Counted from the first letter of the stretch, positions 24,960 through 37,218 are shown. The stretch: 64,000 bases of DNA from Sphagnum compactum (GCA_965153455.1 OZ234504.1:3658001-3722000), one strand, 5' to 3'. Program-made: numbers and translations. The notes: a model not told the origin generated them from the sequence alone.

Positions 24960-25562
24960 TAATATTCATTCTTTAACATTAGATTTTGAAGATGTCCTTA
25001 CAGATCCAATTTATTAGCATCATATATATTTGTTTGAATGAAACAAAAACAAGAAATGTTCATCTAAACTCAAAAATTTACAATGTTTTATCACAAAAGT
25101 TCCATATATTATCATGTTATGATGACAATATGTCATTGACAAAAATCACAACAATCACAAATTTTAGTGTTGAATTTATCATTGCATTTTTTAATGACAA
25201 CACACGAGAAGCATTGTACATAATTGCAATATATAAACCTCCCAAAATGCAAATGTCACATTGTAATTCTATCCTAAAAAACATTGTACAAAAAATGCTT
25301 TCACATTGTCCAACTATAATAATTGGAGATTTCAATAGACTTTAAAACAAAAACAAATAAATCATCAACATTACAAGCATTCATGAATAAATATAATTAA
25401 AAACTCATGTTTATAGAAAACATCACTATTAATGATACACAAATAGATCACATATGGACAAATGCACCAATACAACAATGTAATCCTAGAATGACATAAG
25501 CATATTGGACATATGATAAACCCATTTATTTTGCTTTCAAATTACCTGATTATGTTCCCCAA
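24960..25562 (+). pseudogene. Helentron EEP-type endonuclease domain
   Basis: This C-terminal domain belongs to the endonuclease/exonuclease/phosphatase fold also found in LINE elements. Visible motifs are CLNETKT with the metal-binding Glu at 25040-25042, IIGDFN with Asp-Phe-Asn at 25328-25336, and IDHIWTNAP with Asp-His at 25446-25451, followed by KPIYFAFKLPDYVP near 25525-25560. A stop right after GDFNRL (near 25343) and another near 25399 separate these parts. The domain follows the helicase at the usual distance, which makes a Helentron the best reading. Confidence 0.82.
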
Positions 25563-25600
25563 TTTGTATTACCACACAATAACACAAAATGATTTGATAA

Positions 25601-28600
25601 CACATAAATGCACATACACACAAACACATACAAATAAATCACAAAACAATGTATGTATTTACATACATACATAAATGCACATGTACAACATCTTATCTAT
25701 TGGCAGGCGAGCGTGTTTGTGACGCCTTGCTTTGTTTTGTCTTGTTTTGTAGTTCTGAGATCCACCAAACCGGGATGCTTGCGATCATGTTCTTGGTGTC
25801 TTTGGAAAGCTCTTGATGAGCAGGGGTGCATGGGCTTGGTTCCATGACATTTGGACTTGCAGTGCAAAAGTTTTTGAATATTGAATGATTTCTTCACTGA
25901 AAATTAAATTAAATCGTAGCTGAAAATTTCAGAGCAATCCGAATGTGCCTTTGGTGTTGTTGGAAAGATCTTGATGAGCAGGATTTAATGGAATTTATTT
26001 GGTATGAATTCGATTCAGAATGTGGGAGATATCGATTTTTAAGTGATTTATGTTGCTGAAAATTCAAATAAATGATTGCAATTTGCTACTCAGACCCACT
26101 GTGTTTTTTTATTGGTGAATTTTCGCCTAATTTCGACCTGAAAGATATGATTTCAACCTATACAAAGATTTTTTTCATTTAAAAAATGGCCAAAAAATTC
26201 CATTGTTTTTCAAAGAAAAAATAATTATGATAAGTTAGTTCCAGTGCGTAGCAAAGAATACAGAAGGATTCTTTTTTTTTCCTACTTTCATATCTAAAAT
26301 CTAGCCAAATTTGGCTAAACTATTTTTTGGATTGTAGCCACCGTTGCTACATCACAAGATTGAACATTAAAACAAGAAATTTAAAAAGTAAATAGAAAAA
26401 TTCAAATTTTCTGATGTTTTGTCAGTAGCAAGCATCCCAAGAGAGATTTAGCAACAAATGGGGATATGTTCCTATAACTTATCCAAACATTTAATTATTA
26501 TTATTTTATTTAAAAAATGCTACCAATCAAAATCTGAGTCCAAAATGTGGCGAATTTTTTTCAAATTTTTTAACTGAAAAGAGAGGAAACATGTGAAAAT
26601 ATTTTATTATTTCACTTTTGTGCGAGATTTCGCACCCAAAAAAGAAAAGAAAAAAGATGTGCCCAATATAATAAGCCCACAACAAAAAAGAATAAATAAA
26701 GAAGAGATGGGTTTCAGGCAGCAGTCAGTCAGAAAGCAGCCCAACAAAGACAGAGTTTTTGAGGCATAAATGAGAGAGAGAGAGCTTCTCTTTAATAACC
26801 ACATTTGTCTTCATGTTCTTGTTGAGAGGGCTGTCCAATTTGTCATGCCGGAATCCAGGGAGAGTAGATGCCATGCAATACTCCACTCCATTCTGCTCTG
26901 CACAGATTGATTGATTGATTGATTGATTGATTTCCTTTCAAGTTGCAACTGGATGGATTGGATTGATTGATGGCCTGCTTCTAGCATGATGCAAATTTCA
27001 CAACTTCAGGCAGCCTCCTGTTTTTTCCTCTTCAATTAAACAACCCTACAAATCTTGAATGCAATAGGGAGACCTGTGCACTTGTGTCTGCACAGTACAA
27101 GGATAATGGGTTGGGAGGAGGAGGAGGAGGGTGTTGGTGAGGGAGGGGGATTTGGGCATAAACACATATTGTTGAGCACTTTTACAAAATATATGTGTTT
27201 GTGTGAAAATCCAATATTTTCCTTAATGAACTGGATTTATTTTTTTGATTATTGAATTTCCAATGACAGAGAATACTGTACTTATGACTGATTTTCAGCA
27301 CAAAATAATTTGCAAAAGATCTAGCTGAGAAAAGAGAGAATTCTATTGATATTTATCAAAGATGTTGAGAGTTGAAAACCGTTGTATTATTATTACTAAT
27401 GCACAACACAAGATGTATTTTGCACACTCATCCTCTAACTTTTGAAATTGTGGAAAATTAAGTTTGAAATTGCCAAAACTCTTTTTCTGAAATAAATAAA
27501 TATTCAGCCAAGATGTGCCAAACATCAATCCTAAATACCTATGCTAAAAATTCAATTATTGCATGGCAATGCAGGTCTAAAGTCTAAACATTATGGAATC
27601 ACCTGGATGCACACCTTGTCATAAAAGGCTTTCCAGCAGTACCAAGAAAACAGAGGGGCCATGGTTAGGGAGATCTCAACATGAGAAAACAAACAGGCTA
27701 ACTTGCTTAATAGGCAGTAGTATAATTTGGTCCTAAGACTGAATTTGGTCCCTTAAAGCAGTTGATGGTGATCAAAAGAAGGATATGGGTTTGTTGTTTT
27801 TGCTCTTTATTTGTTTTCTTGTAGGTTATGAGCACAACGGGTTTTTATTGTTGACAATACTCACTATGTTTGTGGTTCTTCTTTGGGTGAGCTTTTTGCA
27901 GTCTGTTGTTTTTGCATTGTGTTTTTGTTGGACGTGAATCAAGGAGGGAGTTGAAGTGAAGGATAAGTATTACTAACTTCTAAGATGGACACAATTAAGT
28001 ATATTCAGAGCTTTCAGTGTTTAAGTTTTTTTGGGTGGAATTGTGTTCTTTTCTTTTCTTTAATTAAGGTTGTGTGTGATGAATGGGATGAATGCCTTGT
28101 TATGAGAATAACATTTCTTTGGTGAAGGCTATGCAAATTGCACTACACCATGAGCCTGTTTAGGAGAGATGCAATTTGGAAACAGAATTAAGGGTCGATG
28201 ATCAGGGAGATGATGAGGTGCTTTAGGGATTTCAAGAACAATCACTTTGGCAAATCAATCATGTTGTATGGGGATTGTGGGGTGATCTAATTTGGAGAGA
28301 TGGTGTTTAGGAAAAGAGTATCCAATTTAATTGGGGCTTTCAAATTCATGTCTTCTTCATGTAGTCTAGGTTCTTATCAAGAGTCTGGATCGGGAAACAA
28401 TTGATTGTTTTTTTATCAAACTTCCTAAACTAAATTGTGTAAAAAGTTGAATTCGGCATTCTTGGGTTTAGGAGTCATCATCATCAATTGTTGGGAGTGG
28501 TTAGTGTTATGGTGTTTTTGGGATTTGTGAAATCAACAAAGTTTAAGACTCTTGGTGTTAGTGTCTGTAAACATTGAGAATGCCAAAGGTGGTTAGTTGA

Positions 28601-29265
28601 GCTCATGAGAGTGAAATTGGAGCAATTTGATCTCTAGAGACCCATAGATTGAACTTCATCATGGACTAATAGACTTTCATATAGAAGCTTTGTGTATGTC
28701 ATCTTGTTTCCAAGGAATTACTTTTGTGGAATGTGTGTAGTTTTTTCATCACTAATAACTCATGTTAAAGGGGAATTTGTTACCCCCAATCTTGTCATTA
28801 CACTCTATTCAATGTGAAAGTATTTTTTAAAAGATCTTTGGACACATAAAAGAAATTTTTTAAATTATGACTGGGCTATGCAACTATTTTTCAATTGCAA
28901 GCTACATTTTGCAATAAAAAAAATTTAGTCACCTAAAACTAATTGCAAGTGCAAATTAATTGTAAATAGTGGTGACATCATCATAACATTATCAATCCAT
29001 GGAGCACATGTAAAATATTTATATAGTTTCATCCAACATATACAATATGGTATGGCTATTTGTGATTAATTTGCAACTATATTAATGGCAATCAATGAAT
29101 TGCCATGTGGAGCTCCTTAATATTGCCACATGTTGACATTTGAGTGCATTTTCTTTTCTTTTTTTTGTAATTGAAAAATAACGGAGACCCAATCTAAGTT
29201 GTTAGATTCATATGTTTGGATGGTAATAGATTATGACATGTGGCACAATATAATTACAAGCATGG
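25601..29265. other. Non-coding stretch with simple repeats
   Basis: Contains a TACATACATACATA tract near 25660, two similar blocks 200 bp apart (GGAAAGCTCTTGATGAGCAG near 25804 and GGAAAGATCTTGATGAGCAG near 25962), GAGA and GATT microsatellites, and a GGAGGAGGAGG tract near 27116. No protein frame is convincing. Confidence 0.45.
26904..26932. repeat. (GATT)n microsatellite
   Basis: About seven perfect GATT repeats. Confidence 0.9.
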
Positions 29266-29269
29266 TTCA

Positions 29270-29710
29270 TTTGACTAGAAATCTAGACCAAAAATGAGTC
29301 ATTTTGACATTTGGTTTTGATTTGACCATTTAATCATACTGAACAAGTCAATTTGAACACATCTTAATTGTTTGGTGATTTTTTTATTGACCATAAAATT
29401 ATTTTTTAACTAGTCAAATTGGACAACAAAATTGGGTAGCCAAAAAAATAAAAATAAAAATCGTTCTTTTTTTAAAATATAAAAATGTAATAAATAAATA
29501 AATAAATAATAAGTACCTACCTACCTACCAACCATGGCCTCCTATCTACCTATACACAACCCACCTAAGTACAATACATTTACACACATGTACAAAGTAT
29601 ATATATGAATATACATATTTCACATAATATATGTTAATAGTGGGGATTAAGAACTATGGTCTCCTTGGCTTCACACCAATGTCTTGGCCATCGAACCACC
29701 ACACCACTTT
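29270..29710 (-). repeat. tRNA-headed TAGG-rich composite repeat, minus strand
   Basis: On the minus strand the segment begins with a tRNA-like head (GGTGTGGTGGTTCGATGGCC near 29690 and TAGTTCTTAATCC near 29655), continues through TAGGTAGG-rich DNA (29515-29560) and ends in a block of TTGAC/GTCAA words (29270-29430). The same order of parts is seen on the plus strand at 61924-62350, and the parts recur at 54.4-55.6 and 58.2-58.7 kb. Confidence 0.55.
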
Positions 29711-31312
29711 GTAAAACAATATGATACCAAATTCATTTAACATGTTTTTTTTAACTTTAATTTTTTTTCATAAATAAGTCAAAAAGAACACTTGAGTAGA
29801 TTTAACCAATTTTGAGAAAGGGGGAAAGGAAAGATAAAAGATTGTGGAAGATGAAACAAATAAAATAATAAGACAAGGACAAAATTGGGAACGAAACAAA
29901 TACCAAATATATTAAACACCCCATAATGAGCATTGTCTAGCACAAAAAATGGCCAACAATGTTTGAATGTTTAGTTTTTGCTACGTGGTTTAACTATTTT
30001 GATCATGCCACATATTTTAATTTTTTATAATACATGTTCCTTCTTGGTGGTTGAATGTATATTACTAGTTGGTAGTTTTTAACCTATGAAATAAGTGTTG
30101 GGTCTAAATTAGGCTTGTGATGATAGAACATGTAAAATAATGATTTTATTTATTTATTTGTAAAACAGGAAAAATTTCCACCATGTTTTGGCATAGAACC
30201 ATGCATGGTGCAAAAAGACAAATTCAAAGTGTGTTGGATAGAGCTCATGGGGGGGTATTTATTATTTTGTAACAAATATTCTATGAGGGAGGAGATCTAA
30301 TTCATAATTTTGTTTTTCCAAAAAAAATTTAAGGAGTTTTTTTTGTTTTTCTAGATTTAAAACTCTTGTATAACTTTTTGATGGCTAAGAATAAAGTAAA
30401 AGGAAGGGTAATTGTGGGTATGAAAATTTTAAAAGATTTAGAATTGGGGTGATGATATATAGGTTGATTGTGGTATTGAATCAAGTTAAAGAACTTATAT
30501 AGGGGGTCGAGGCACGATAAAGTATCCCAAAAAATTAGTCTTAAGATAATATTTAAAGTAATCTCTTTTCAACATTAACATTCACAAACATATTAAAAAC
30601 TTATTTAAATTACATTTTGAAACCATTAAGCATTTCATTGAATTTATTATAAGTTAAACATAAAGTTTGAGGAATTTTTATATAAGAAAAGTGGATGAAA
30701 AGTGTGTTCTAAATTGGTTGGTTGTTCAAATTTTCCAAAGACTTTTACACTAAAAATTTGATAGATTATGACTATAATATGAAAAGTTGAAACTATATTT
30801 ATACCATTAGGCCTTTATAAACTTGAAAGTATAATAATTATAATTGATGCATTACTTTCATGTACTTGTAACTCTATTTTGCAAAATTGTGACATATTTT
30901 TTAATACTTGCATCTCAAAAAAATTGTACTTTAACTGCATATTAAAACATGTGGTTATTCAATATTATGTAATGAAGTCAAAGACTTTTTTTTTAAATCA
31001 TTGACTTCAATAATATTCATGGATTTAATATATTAAGATAAATTTTATGGATAATTTCCAAAAAAATAACAAGTGTCTTCAATTGTCATATTTTACCATG
31101 CTTATATTCTAGATAAAGTAAATAAGAGGTTGGAAAGAAGGTGTCATTTTTACATTGTAGGATTGCAAGGGTAAACTTGTGAATGCATATAAGTATGTTT
31201 GAACCAAAGAAAGTTCATCTCACAAATTAAATTAAATTATTTTTTAAATTGCAAGGAAGCATAAATCAAGACATAAAGCTTTGAATGTTAATGATTTTAA
31301 ATTACAAGAATT
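29711..31312. other. A+T-rich stretch without recognisable genes
   Basis: Only short stop-bounded frames and A/T runs are seen. Confidence 0.5.
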
Positions 31313-31720
31313 GGGTAAACCCATCCTTGGGGTGCTACCACTAGGAATGTTACACCCCAAAATTTGGAAACCCACCCAACTTCAAAACAACATAGGATTC
31401 ACTTAAGGAAAACTTCTCATTTCAAATTCTATGTCAAAAGATTACCCAAGTTGTGTGGAATTTGAAACTTCAATTAAATTGACCAAAAAAATAACATTTC
31501 AAGAAATAACTTCATGAAAATAACACTTAAGGTTTCTTTATTTAGGAACCCCAAAAAAAAATTTAAATCTCATTTATTAATGCTTTCAATTTCTAGAAGG
31601 GCTTCAAAAAATTCTTGTTTTTATTTTGTTTAATAGATAGTGAATTAAGACAACCACAAATTTCTAAGCAATTTTCAAAGGGCAGGACTAGGAGGTTTCG
31701 AAGGGCCATTGCATTCATGT
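31313..31720 (+). mobile_element. One-ended copy of the GGGYAAA TIR element family
   Basis: The left end GGGTAAACCCATCC, followed by CTACCACTAGGAATG, matches the termini of the elements at 57145 and 60502. Similarity to the interior arm of the 60502 element continues for about 150 bp. The opposite terminus was not found, so the copy appears truncated and the right boundary given is approximate. Confidence 0.5.
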
Positions 31721-31739
31721 CTACAAATTTATAGTAATT

Positions 31740-32311
31740 TTTTTCTTTTTTTTCAATAAAAAATTTGGGTCATAACCTAATGACTATAGTTGATAAACCA
31801 AAAACAATAATTTACAATGGTGCAATGTGACACTTAATGATAAAAGGTTAAGAAACTTAAGAACACATGTTATGAACATTTTGAAATACAAATTTCTTAC
31901 TTGACACGCTTTTAAGTTCCTTGTTAGACCCAAGTTGGGTCCAAAGAAGTGTAACATCGGAATTGTTTGGAATTTGGGGCATGCTCCCAACTTCCAGCAC
32001 TAAAAGGGGTAGAAGGGCGTGTTGAAGCTTCGGGATTAGAGTAGGGCGAGGGACAAGCTTTACTTAGTTACTCGATCCTGCATCAAACCAACCAACAAGT
32101 TGGTTAGTTCACTTTCAGAAACACTTTCAGTGCTAGGACAAGCCACGGACGACCTTGAACTTCACATGACTCACCACGGCCCGGACTCGGGGGAAGCCAT
32201 AAACTATTAACATCTAGTTGCTTAGTAATAATCTATTTTCTTACATTTTTCCCTCTATATAGGACCTACTTTTTACATAATGGGCTGCCAAGTTAGCACG
32301 GGAAATAAGAC
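31740..32311. other. Non-coding stretch flanking the inverted-repeat element
   Basis: No protein frame is recognisable. 32000-32200 is somewhat richer in G+C than the average. Confidence 0.4.
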
Positions 32312-33472
32312 AAAGGGTGTGTCACATTGTGGCCCTGCCTTTTACATTAAAAAGTATCTAAAGGCAAAAGGAGAATTATGAAAACTCAAATATTTCACCA
32401 TCCAAAAATATAATCATTCAAAAATTCTCTAAAAGAAATCAAAATTCTTCAAGATATTATAACTCTATAATTGATTCTGAAGTCTCAACACAAGCCTGGC
32501 AAAATATCATCTTTCAAAAATCCTCATATAAAAATAGACCTATTATTATTTATTACCTAGGGGCCTATAAAAATCCCGTAAGCTACTATGATACTCTATA
32601 ATGAATCTAAACACAATATCCTTGGCAACAAAAAATTTCTGGTGCAGGGCATTCCAACCGAACAGGAGGACCTCTCAGCTCCACAGCAATTGGCTACTTA
32701 GTTTAGAGCATACCCCGCTCCTCTGGCGTTACATTGAGCTTCAGAACAAATTTGTTACTTACTGCCTTTTTCTTAGGTCTCTTGATTTTTGAATGACCCC
32801 ACTCTGGGGCTTCAAGGATGGATGATAAGTGGTCAGGAGACAAATTTCTGTTGGGTTCCAGTTCCTTAGCTAACCACCAGTTGCTTTTTTTTACTACTTA
32901 CTTACTAACAATCCACTAGCAGGTTGTTAGTAGGTAGGTAATAGAAACAGCCATTTACCTATGTATAAACTATCTACTTATCTAGTAGGTATCTGTTTTC
33001 CTACCTATCTACCTAGTATATATGAGACCTATTTCTTACATAATTGGTTACCAAGGTGAAACCATATACTAACTCATTTGAGGTTCATCCATAACTGAGT
33101 GAGAACAGGCATCCAATGGATGGTGCGCTGGTGGGTGCTGCTGGTTCACTGTGGCCAAAATTTTTAATAACTAACCCAACTAAGCAGAGCCTGTAGATCC
33201 AAGTCAGTTGCAAACGTGCGATTTGGAGGTATAAAAGTGCGACAATTAGAGTCATAAATGTATGTGCAGCAGGTAAGTCCTTCCAGGCTTACGTGCTTTG
33301 TCCCATCAATGCACCGAAATGTAAAAGCAAGCAGGCAGCCAGAAACAAACAGCAGCAGCAGCAGCAGCAGAGTCATATGCTTAATTAATTACCATTAACA
33401 TCCCTCATTGTGCTACAATGGACCCACGTCTCCCACGTCTCAGGCCTCTGCCATGGGGTGGTTATACAACCC

Positions 33473-33586
33473 AAAAAAGAAAAAAGCAGAAAAGTGTGAG
33501 AAAAGGTGAAATTTCCGCCATGTGAACGAACTGACGTTGTCAGATCCATTAGCTTTTCTCACACTTTTCTGCTTTCTCTTTTTCTT
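33473..33586. repeat. Small hairpin with about 33-bp stem
   Basis: The left arm 33473-33505 pairs with the right arm 33553-33586. The inner 23 bp (AAGCAGAAAAGTGTGAGAAA within the left arm) are perfectly complementary, and the outer part is A/T-rich and slightly bulged. The 47-base loop is 33506-33552. Size and shape would suit a microRNA-like or MITE hairpin; nothing shows that it is transcribed. Confidence 0.75.
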
Positions 33587-33697
33587 CTAGTGTTTTTTTT
33601 TAAAATTGGCCTTGCGCGCCTTGGTATTTATTATGATTTTTAGATTCATTATAGAATACAGTAGCTTCAGGGATTTTGGTCCCAAGGGGTTGGGTCT

Positions 33698-33911
33698 CTT
33701 TTTTTTTTTCTTTTTTTTTTGGCAAGGCATACATACAACAGCAGAACCGACTGACAAGCTGTTTTGGCAAAGACCCCAAGTCAGGTCCAATAGAAGATAG
33801 AAGATACCCAGCAGGAATTTCACCTGCATGCCATTGGGTTTGAACCCAGGACTCTTTCAGTGCCAGTGACCCAGAAGGGCAATATACCAGTGAGCCATTA
33901 CCCCAGGGGTA
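33698..33911 (-). mobile_element. tRNA-derived SINE, minus strand
   Basis: On the minus strand: A-box-like TAATGGCTCACTGGTA (33885-33900), B-box-like GGGTTCAAACCC (about 33836-33847) and an A-rich tail of 23 bases with one G (33698-33720 on plus). CCCAAGGGGT at 33681 and CCCAGGGGTA at 33902 may be a decayed target-site duplication. It resembles the copy at 16099-16276, sharing ATGGCTCACT, CCTGGG-TCAAACCCA and a G-rich stretch behind the B box. Confidence 0.78.
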
Positions 33912-34140
33912 GTACACCAGTTCTTATCTGAGGATGCTTGAAAGATGATATTTTGGCTTGTGTTGAAATTTGAGATTAGTTACAGAGTTATGATATGTTG
34001 AAGGACTTTGGTTTCTTCTAAATGATTTTTTTGAAGATTATATTTTTGCATGGTGAAGTATTTGAATTTCCATAATTCTTCTTTTTGCCTTAAGAGAAAT
34101 TTTAATGTAAATGGTAAGGCCAAAGTGTGACACACCCCTT

Positions 34141-36639
34141 GTTTTAAGAAATTGGTTATTCCCCCAAGCTTAAACCAGTGTTGTGTGGTTATTTGATTTT
34201 TTAAATAACTGACGGTTTTGGTTCTTTAACATTTACAGAATCAAAGAAAACCCCTCAATTCAGTTCTGGTTTTTTTGTGAGAAAAAGTCTGAATCCGAGA
34301 ACCATCAGGTTCCAATCATTTCAGAAAAATCAAAGAACTGGCAAAGAACCAGGGTTAGAAAGGCAAATTTTTGAATATTTTCAGAACCAAATTCAGGTTT
34401 CTTTTTCCCCACCCCTTCTAGGTAAAGTGAGTATATACCTGAGTTGATAATCAATAGGTACCTACAGCAGCTTCTAATAACCACACAACACTGGTTTAAA
34501 CCATTGTTGGGTGGTTCTCACTAGGACCTCCATTCTCAAACTAGTTCTCACATGAGATCCAAATGGTATCACATTTGATAATAATCAATTTGAGAACCGG
34601 ACTAATGGTTCTCACCTAAATGAGAACTAGGTTATTGAGAACTCATTCCTTTTTATAATTTTTTTTGAAAATCAGGTTAGTTGGGTGCAATCACTAATCA
34701 ATGAGCCTATTTGTTTACTTTGTTTCAAAGGACTATAGTCCTTTTGCCAAAGAAATTTTTTTCATAGAAAGGAAATGTTTTTTAAATTATTACTTTTACT
34801 TCCTCAATATATCACATGTTCTTTGTTAATCATTTTTGAATAAATACGATTTTTTTTAAATGTAAAATTTTGCACTAGATTTATGTGTTTCATTGGTCAC
34901 AATTTCATGCCAAAACATGTTAATTACTTTGAGGTTTTTTCTTTTGTATTATAAATTACAATTTTCTTTTACTTTGCATCACATTTACATGTCATAAAAG
35001 ATTCATGAACATCAAATAGAGCCAATTTTTCATTTTTTTTGGCAAAACATCAAATGATAGATTCCTTAGATTTTGAATGATGTTTATGTGTGTCTAATAG
35101 TCCCCTGTTATTACCAAAAAATTCCACATCAAAGTGTTTGTATATTATGAAAATCAAAGGACCATTTGTGAAACTAATAATGTTTGACAAAATACATGTT
35201 CAACTTTAAAGGTCCTTTGCTTTACTCAAATTAAAATTCAAAATCAAAAGATCCAATGGTTCAATTTAGATTTTTCAACATCCATATTAATCCTAAAACA
35301 TAACTTGCCATGACTAACATGCCATTAAAAGGGCCCCACATAGGCATATATAAAAAAATGCAATTTTGAACATGATTTGACATGGTTTTAAACTTCTTGT
35401 TTTGCATTTTTACCTAGTTATATGAGAGAACCCGAACTTGGTTCTCAAGTTAGTAATTAGATTAAGTTAGTTGATAGGTGGCATCCAAGTGTATAAAACC
35501 CCCTTTGGGGTTAGTTTTTTCATGTTCATCCTTTGTGTTGTTTTTTCACACTACTCCTTTGTGTTGCTCTCTCACATTGCTAATGTTGCTATTGGTTTTG
35601 TCACATGACTGTGAGTTCATCGCATTGTGTCATGTTGTTGGTGTTGATGTTGGGTTTACTTTTAATAACACCAATAACGTTTATGGTGTCACTTTTAGTT
35701 TGTCACATTACTAATGCTATTGTTGGTTTGTTGCATTGTTGGTGATGTTCATTGCATTCTTAGGTACATGCCTCATCATTCCCCCCTATGTTGTTTTTTT
35801 GCATTGCTGATTTGTGTTGTTGGTTGCTACTTTCGTTACAAATGTTTTGTTGAAGTACTTCCCCATCGCCATCACCTTGCAGGTGGTGTGTTGGTGGTCC
35901 ATCATGTTATACATTTCCCACTAACAAGTATTCACTATCACCATTTCCCCTTGTGTTGTTGTTGGTTTATCGCATTGTTGGTGGTGTTGATAATTCGTTA
36001 TGTTACATGGTGAGGTTCTACCCTGCACCATTGCCTTGTTTAGGTGGTGAAGTTTTTTTACAATTAGAAACAAAGGAAAAAAAATGTGAGTTTCTTTTTT
36101 GGGTTATATATTTGTCATTTTTTCCTTTTTTTAGTTTTTTGAAATTTTCCAAGGTTTATTGTTGGTTTGCTTAATAACAAATTTTTTGGTTTAAAATAAA
36201 CATACTCATCTTCTATTTGCATATGTTTGTAAAAAGAAATTGAAATGAAAAATTGATAAGTGAAAATGCATGTGAAGTGTTTGTGAATGATCTAATGGAA
36301 GAAAAATGTTTGCAAGAATGTGAAATAAACCCCAATATTCAAATAAAAACCAACCAAAATCCAAAAAGTGAAAAAAAACAATGAGAAAAAAAATAAGAAA
36401 ATTGTATGCTCAAAGAACAATTTGGAAATCACATGGTAAAAATTCTTTATGTTGGGTTTTTTTTGTGTGAACGATAAGAAAGACGTTGATGTGAAATGTT
36501 TTTAAACCATGAGATGTATTCTTTGTTACAATAGTCCAATCTTGTTTTGTAACCCTAAAACTCAAGAAAGGAAAGGCCTGATATTATACAATACAACAAA
36601 TGGGATAACATCATTAAAAAAAAGAGAATATAGACCATT
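34141..36639. other. A+T-rich stretch with low-complexity GTTG-rich DNA
   Basis: 34200-34690 is another AGAACC/GGTTCT-rich block. 35460-36050 is low-complexity DNA rich in GTTGTTGG and CATTGC words; frames there are dominated by C, V, H and L and look like composition artefacts. Confidence 0.45.
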
Positions 36640-36951
36640 TTATTATTACAAAAATGTTTGAAGAGGAAATGAACAATCCATTGAAAGGAGAAATTGAGAA
36701 ACAACCTACTAAAAAAAGATCAAATTCATATGGCAATGCAATTGTCAATTTTTTTGTTGCCAAATATTTTTTCCAAAAGGATCATATGTAGCAAAAATTG
36801 TTTATTGAGGACATGGGCTTGTTGATTGTTAAAAATCATCTACCAATGTAATTTGTGGAAAGTCTATGGATGAAACGATTATGTTTGAAATTTGTGTCCA
36901 AAACTTGTATTTCCTTCCAAAAAACAATTTTCACAAGAGATGCTCCTCGAG
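36640..36951 (+). pseudogene. hAT transposase relic, 5' part, cut by the chromovirus
   Basis: A plus-strand frame reads KKRSNSYGNAIVNFFVAKYF, then IEDMGLLIVKNHLPM (about 36805-36853) and FVESLWMKR (about 36856-36882), ending at the chromovirus insertion point. This is the pattern seen before the catalytic region of RICESLEEPER-like hAT transposases in plants, recognised by eye. Two stops (near 36787 and 36854) show it was already dead. The gene continues beyond the insertion at 43712. The true N-terminus (BED zinc finger) was not found. Confidence 0.68.
36947..36951. repeat. Target-site duplication TCGAG (left)
   Basis: TCGAG directly precedes the element's left edge and is repeated exactly at 43712-43716, a 5-bp duplication typical of Ty3/Gypsy integration. 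Confidence 0.95.
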
Positions 36952-37218
36952 TGTTATGGACCGACTACAAACAAGTGAAGAATTACAAGACAAGACAAGC
37001 TTTATTGATCCATCAACTGGTGTTGATATGCTAAAGGGTTGTTCCTCAGACTATCTCCTTTTATAACCCTGAGCCATACTAGTCCCAAAATATCCTAGGC
37101 CATGATATTGCCAAAAGTATCCCAAAATATCCTAGGACATGACATTGCCAAAAGTATCCCAAAATATCCTAGGACATGACATTGCCAAAAGTATCCCAAA
37201 ATATCCTAGGCCATGACA
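36952..37218 (-). repeat. 3' LTR of the chromovirus
   Basis: 267 bp, the same length as the other LTR, with five substitutions between them (one is at 37028). The U3 part carries three-and-a-bit copies of a 37-bp tandem repeat containing CCAAAAGTATCCCAAAATAT. Confidence 0.97.

Larger units (their letters stand above)
20960..25600 (+). mobile_element. Decayed Helentron-type rolling-circle transposon
   Basis: Over 4.6 kb the plus strand carries, in family order, a Helitron-specific N-terminal region, a Rep nickase with HUH and two-tyrosine motifs, a PIF1-like SF1B helicase and a C-terminal EEP-type endonuclease. The added endonuclease is what separates Helentrons from canonical plant Helitrons. 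Many stops and frameshifts break the reading frame, so it cannot encode a working protein. Base composition is extremely A+T-rich. Ends were not identified: a short palindrome (ATGTATGTATTTACATACAT near 25651-25670) lies beyond the coding part and could be a subterminal hairpin, but that is a guess. Confidence 0.88.
32312..34140. mobile_element. Long-inverted-repeat (foldback) element, 1.83 kb
   Basis: The arms 32312-32533 and 33923-34140 are inverted copies of each other over about 220 bp, with estimated 75-80% identity by eye. Both share blocks such as GGGTGTGTCACA, TTTACATTAAAA, TTCACCATCCAAAAATATAA (GC in place of CC in the other arm) and AATATCATCTTTCAA. The central 1.4 kb has no transposase frame. 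It contains TAGG-type tracts, a smaller hairpin (33473-33586) and a SINE (33698-33911) inserted right beside the right arm. A transcript through it would fold into long double-stranded RNA. No TSD was resolved. Confidence 0.72.

Noticed and set aside
35478-36174. Three consecutive frames of 73-99 codons
   Set aside because: Low-complexity GTTG/CATTG-rich DNA gives C/V/L/H-rich translations without domains.
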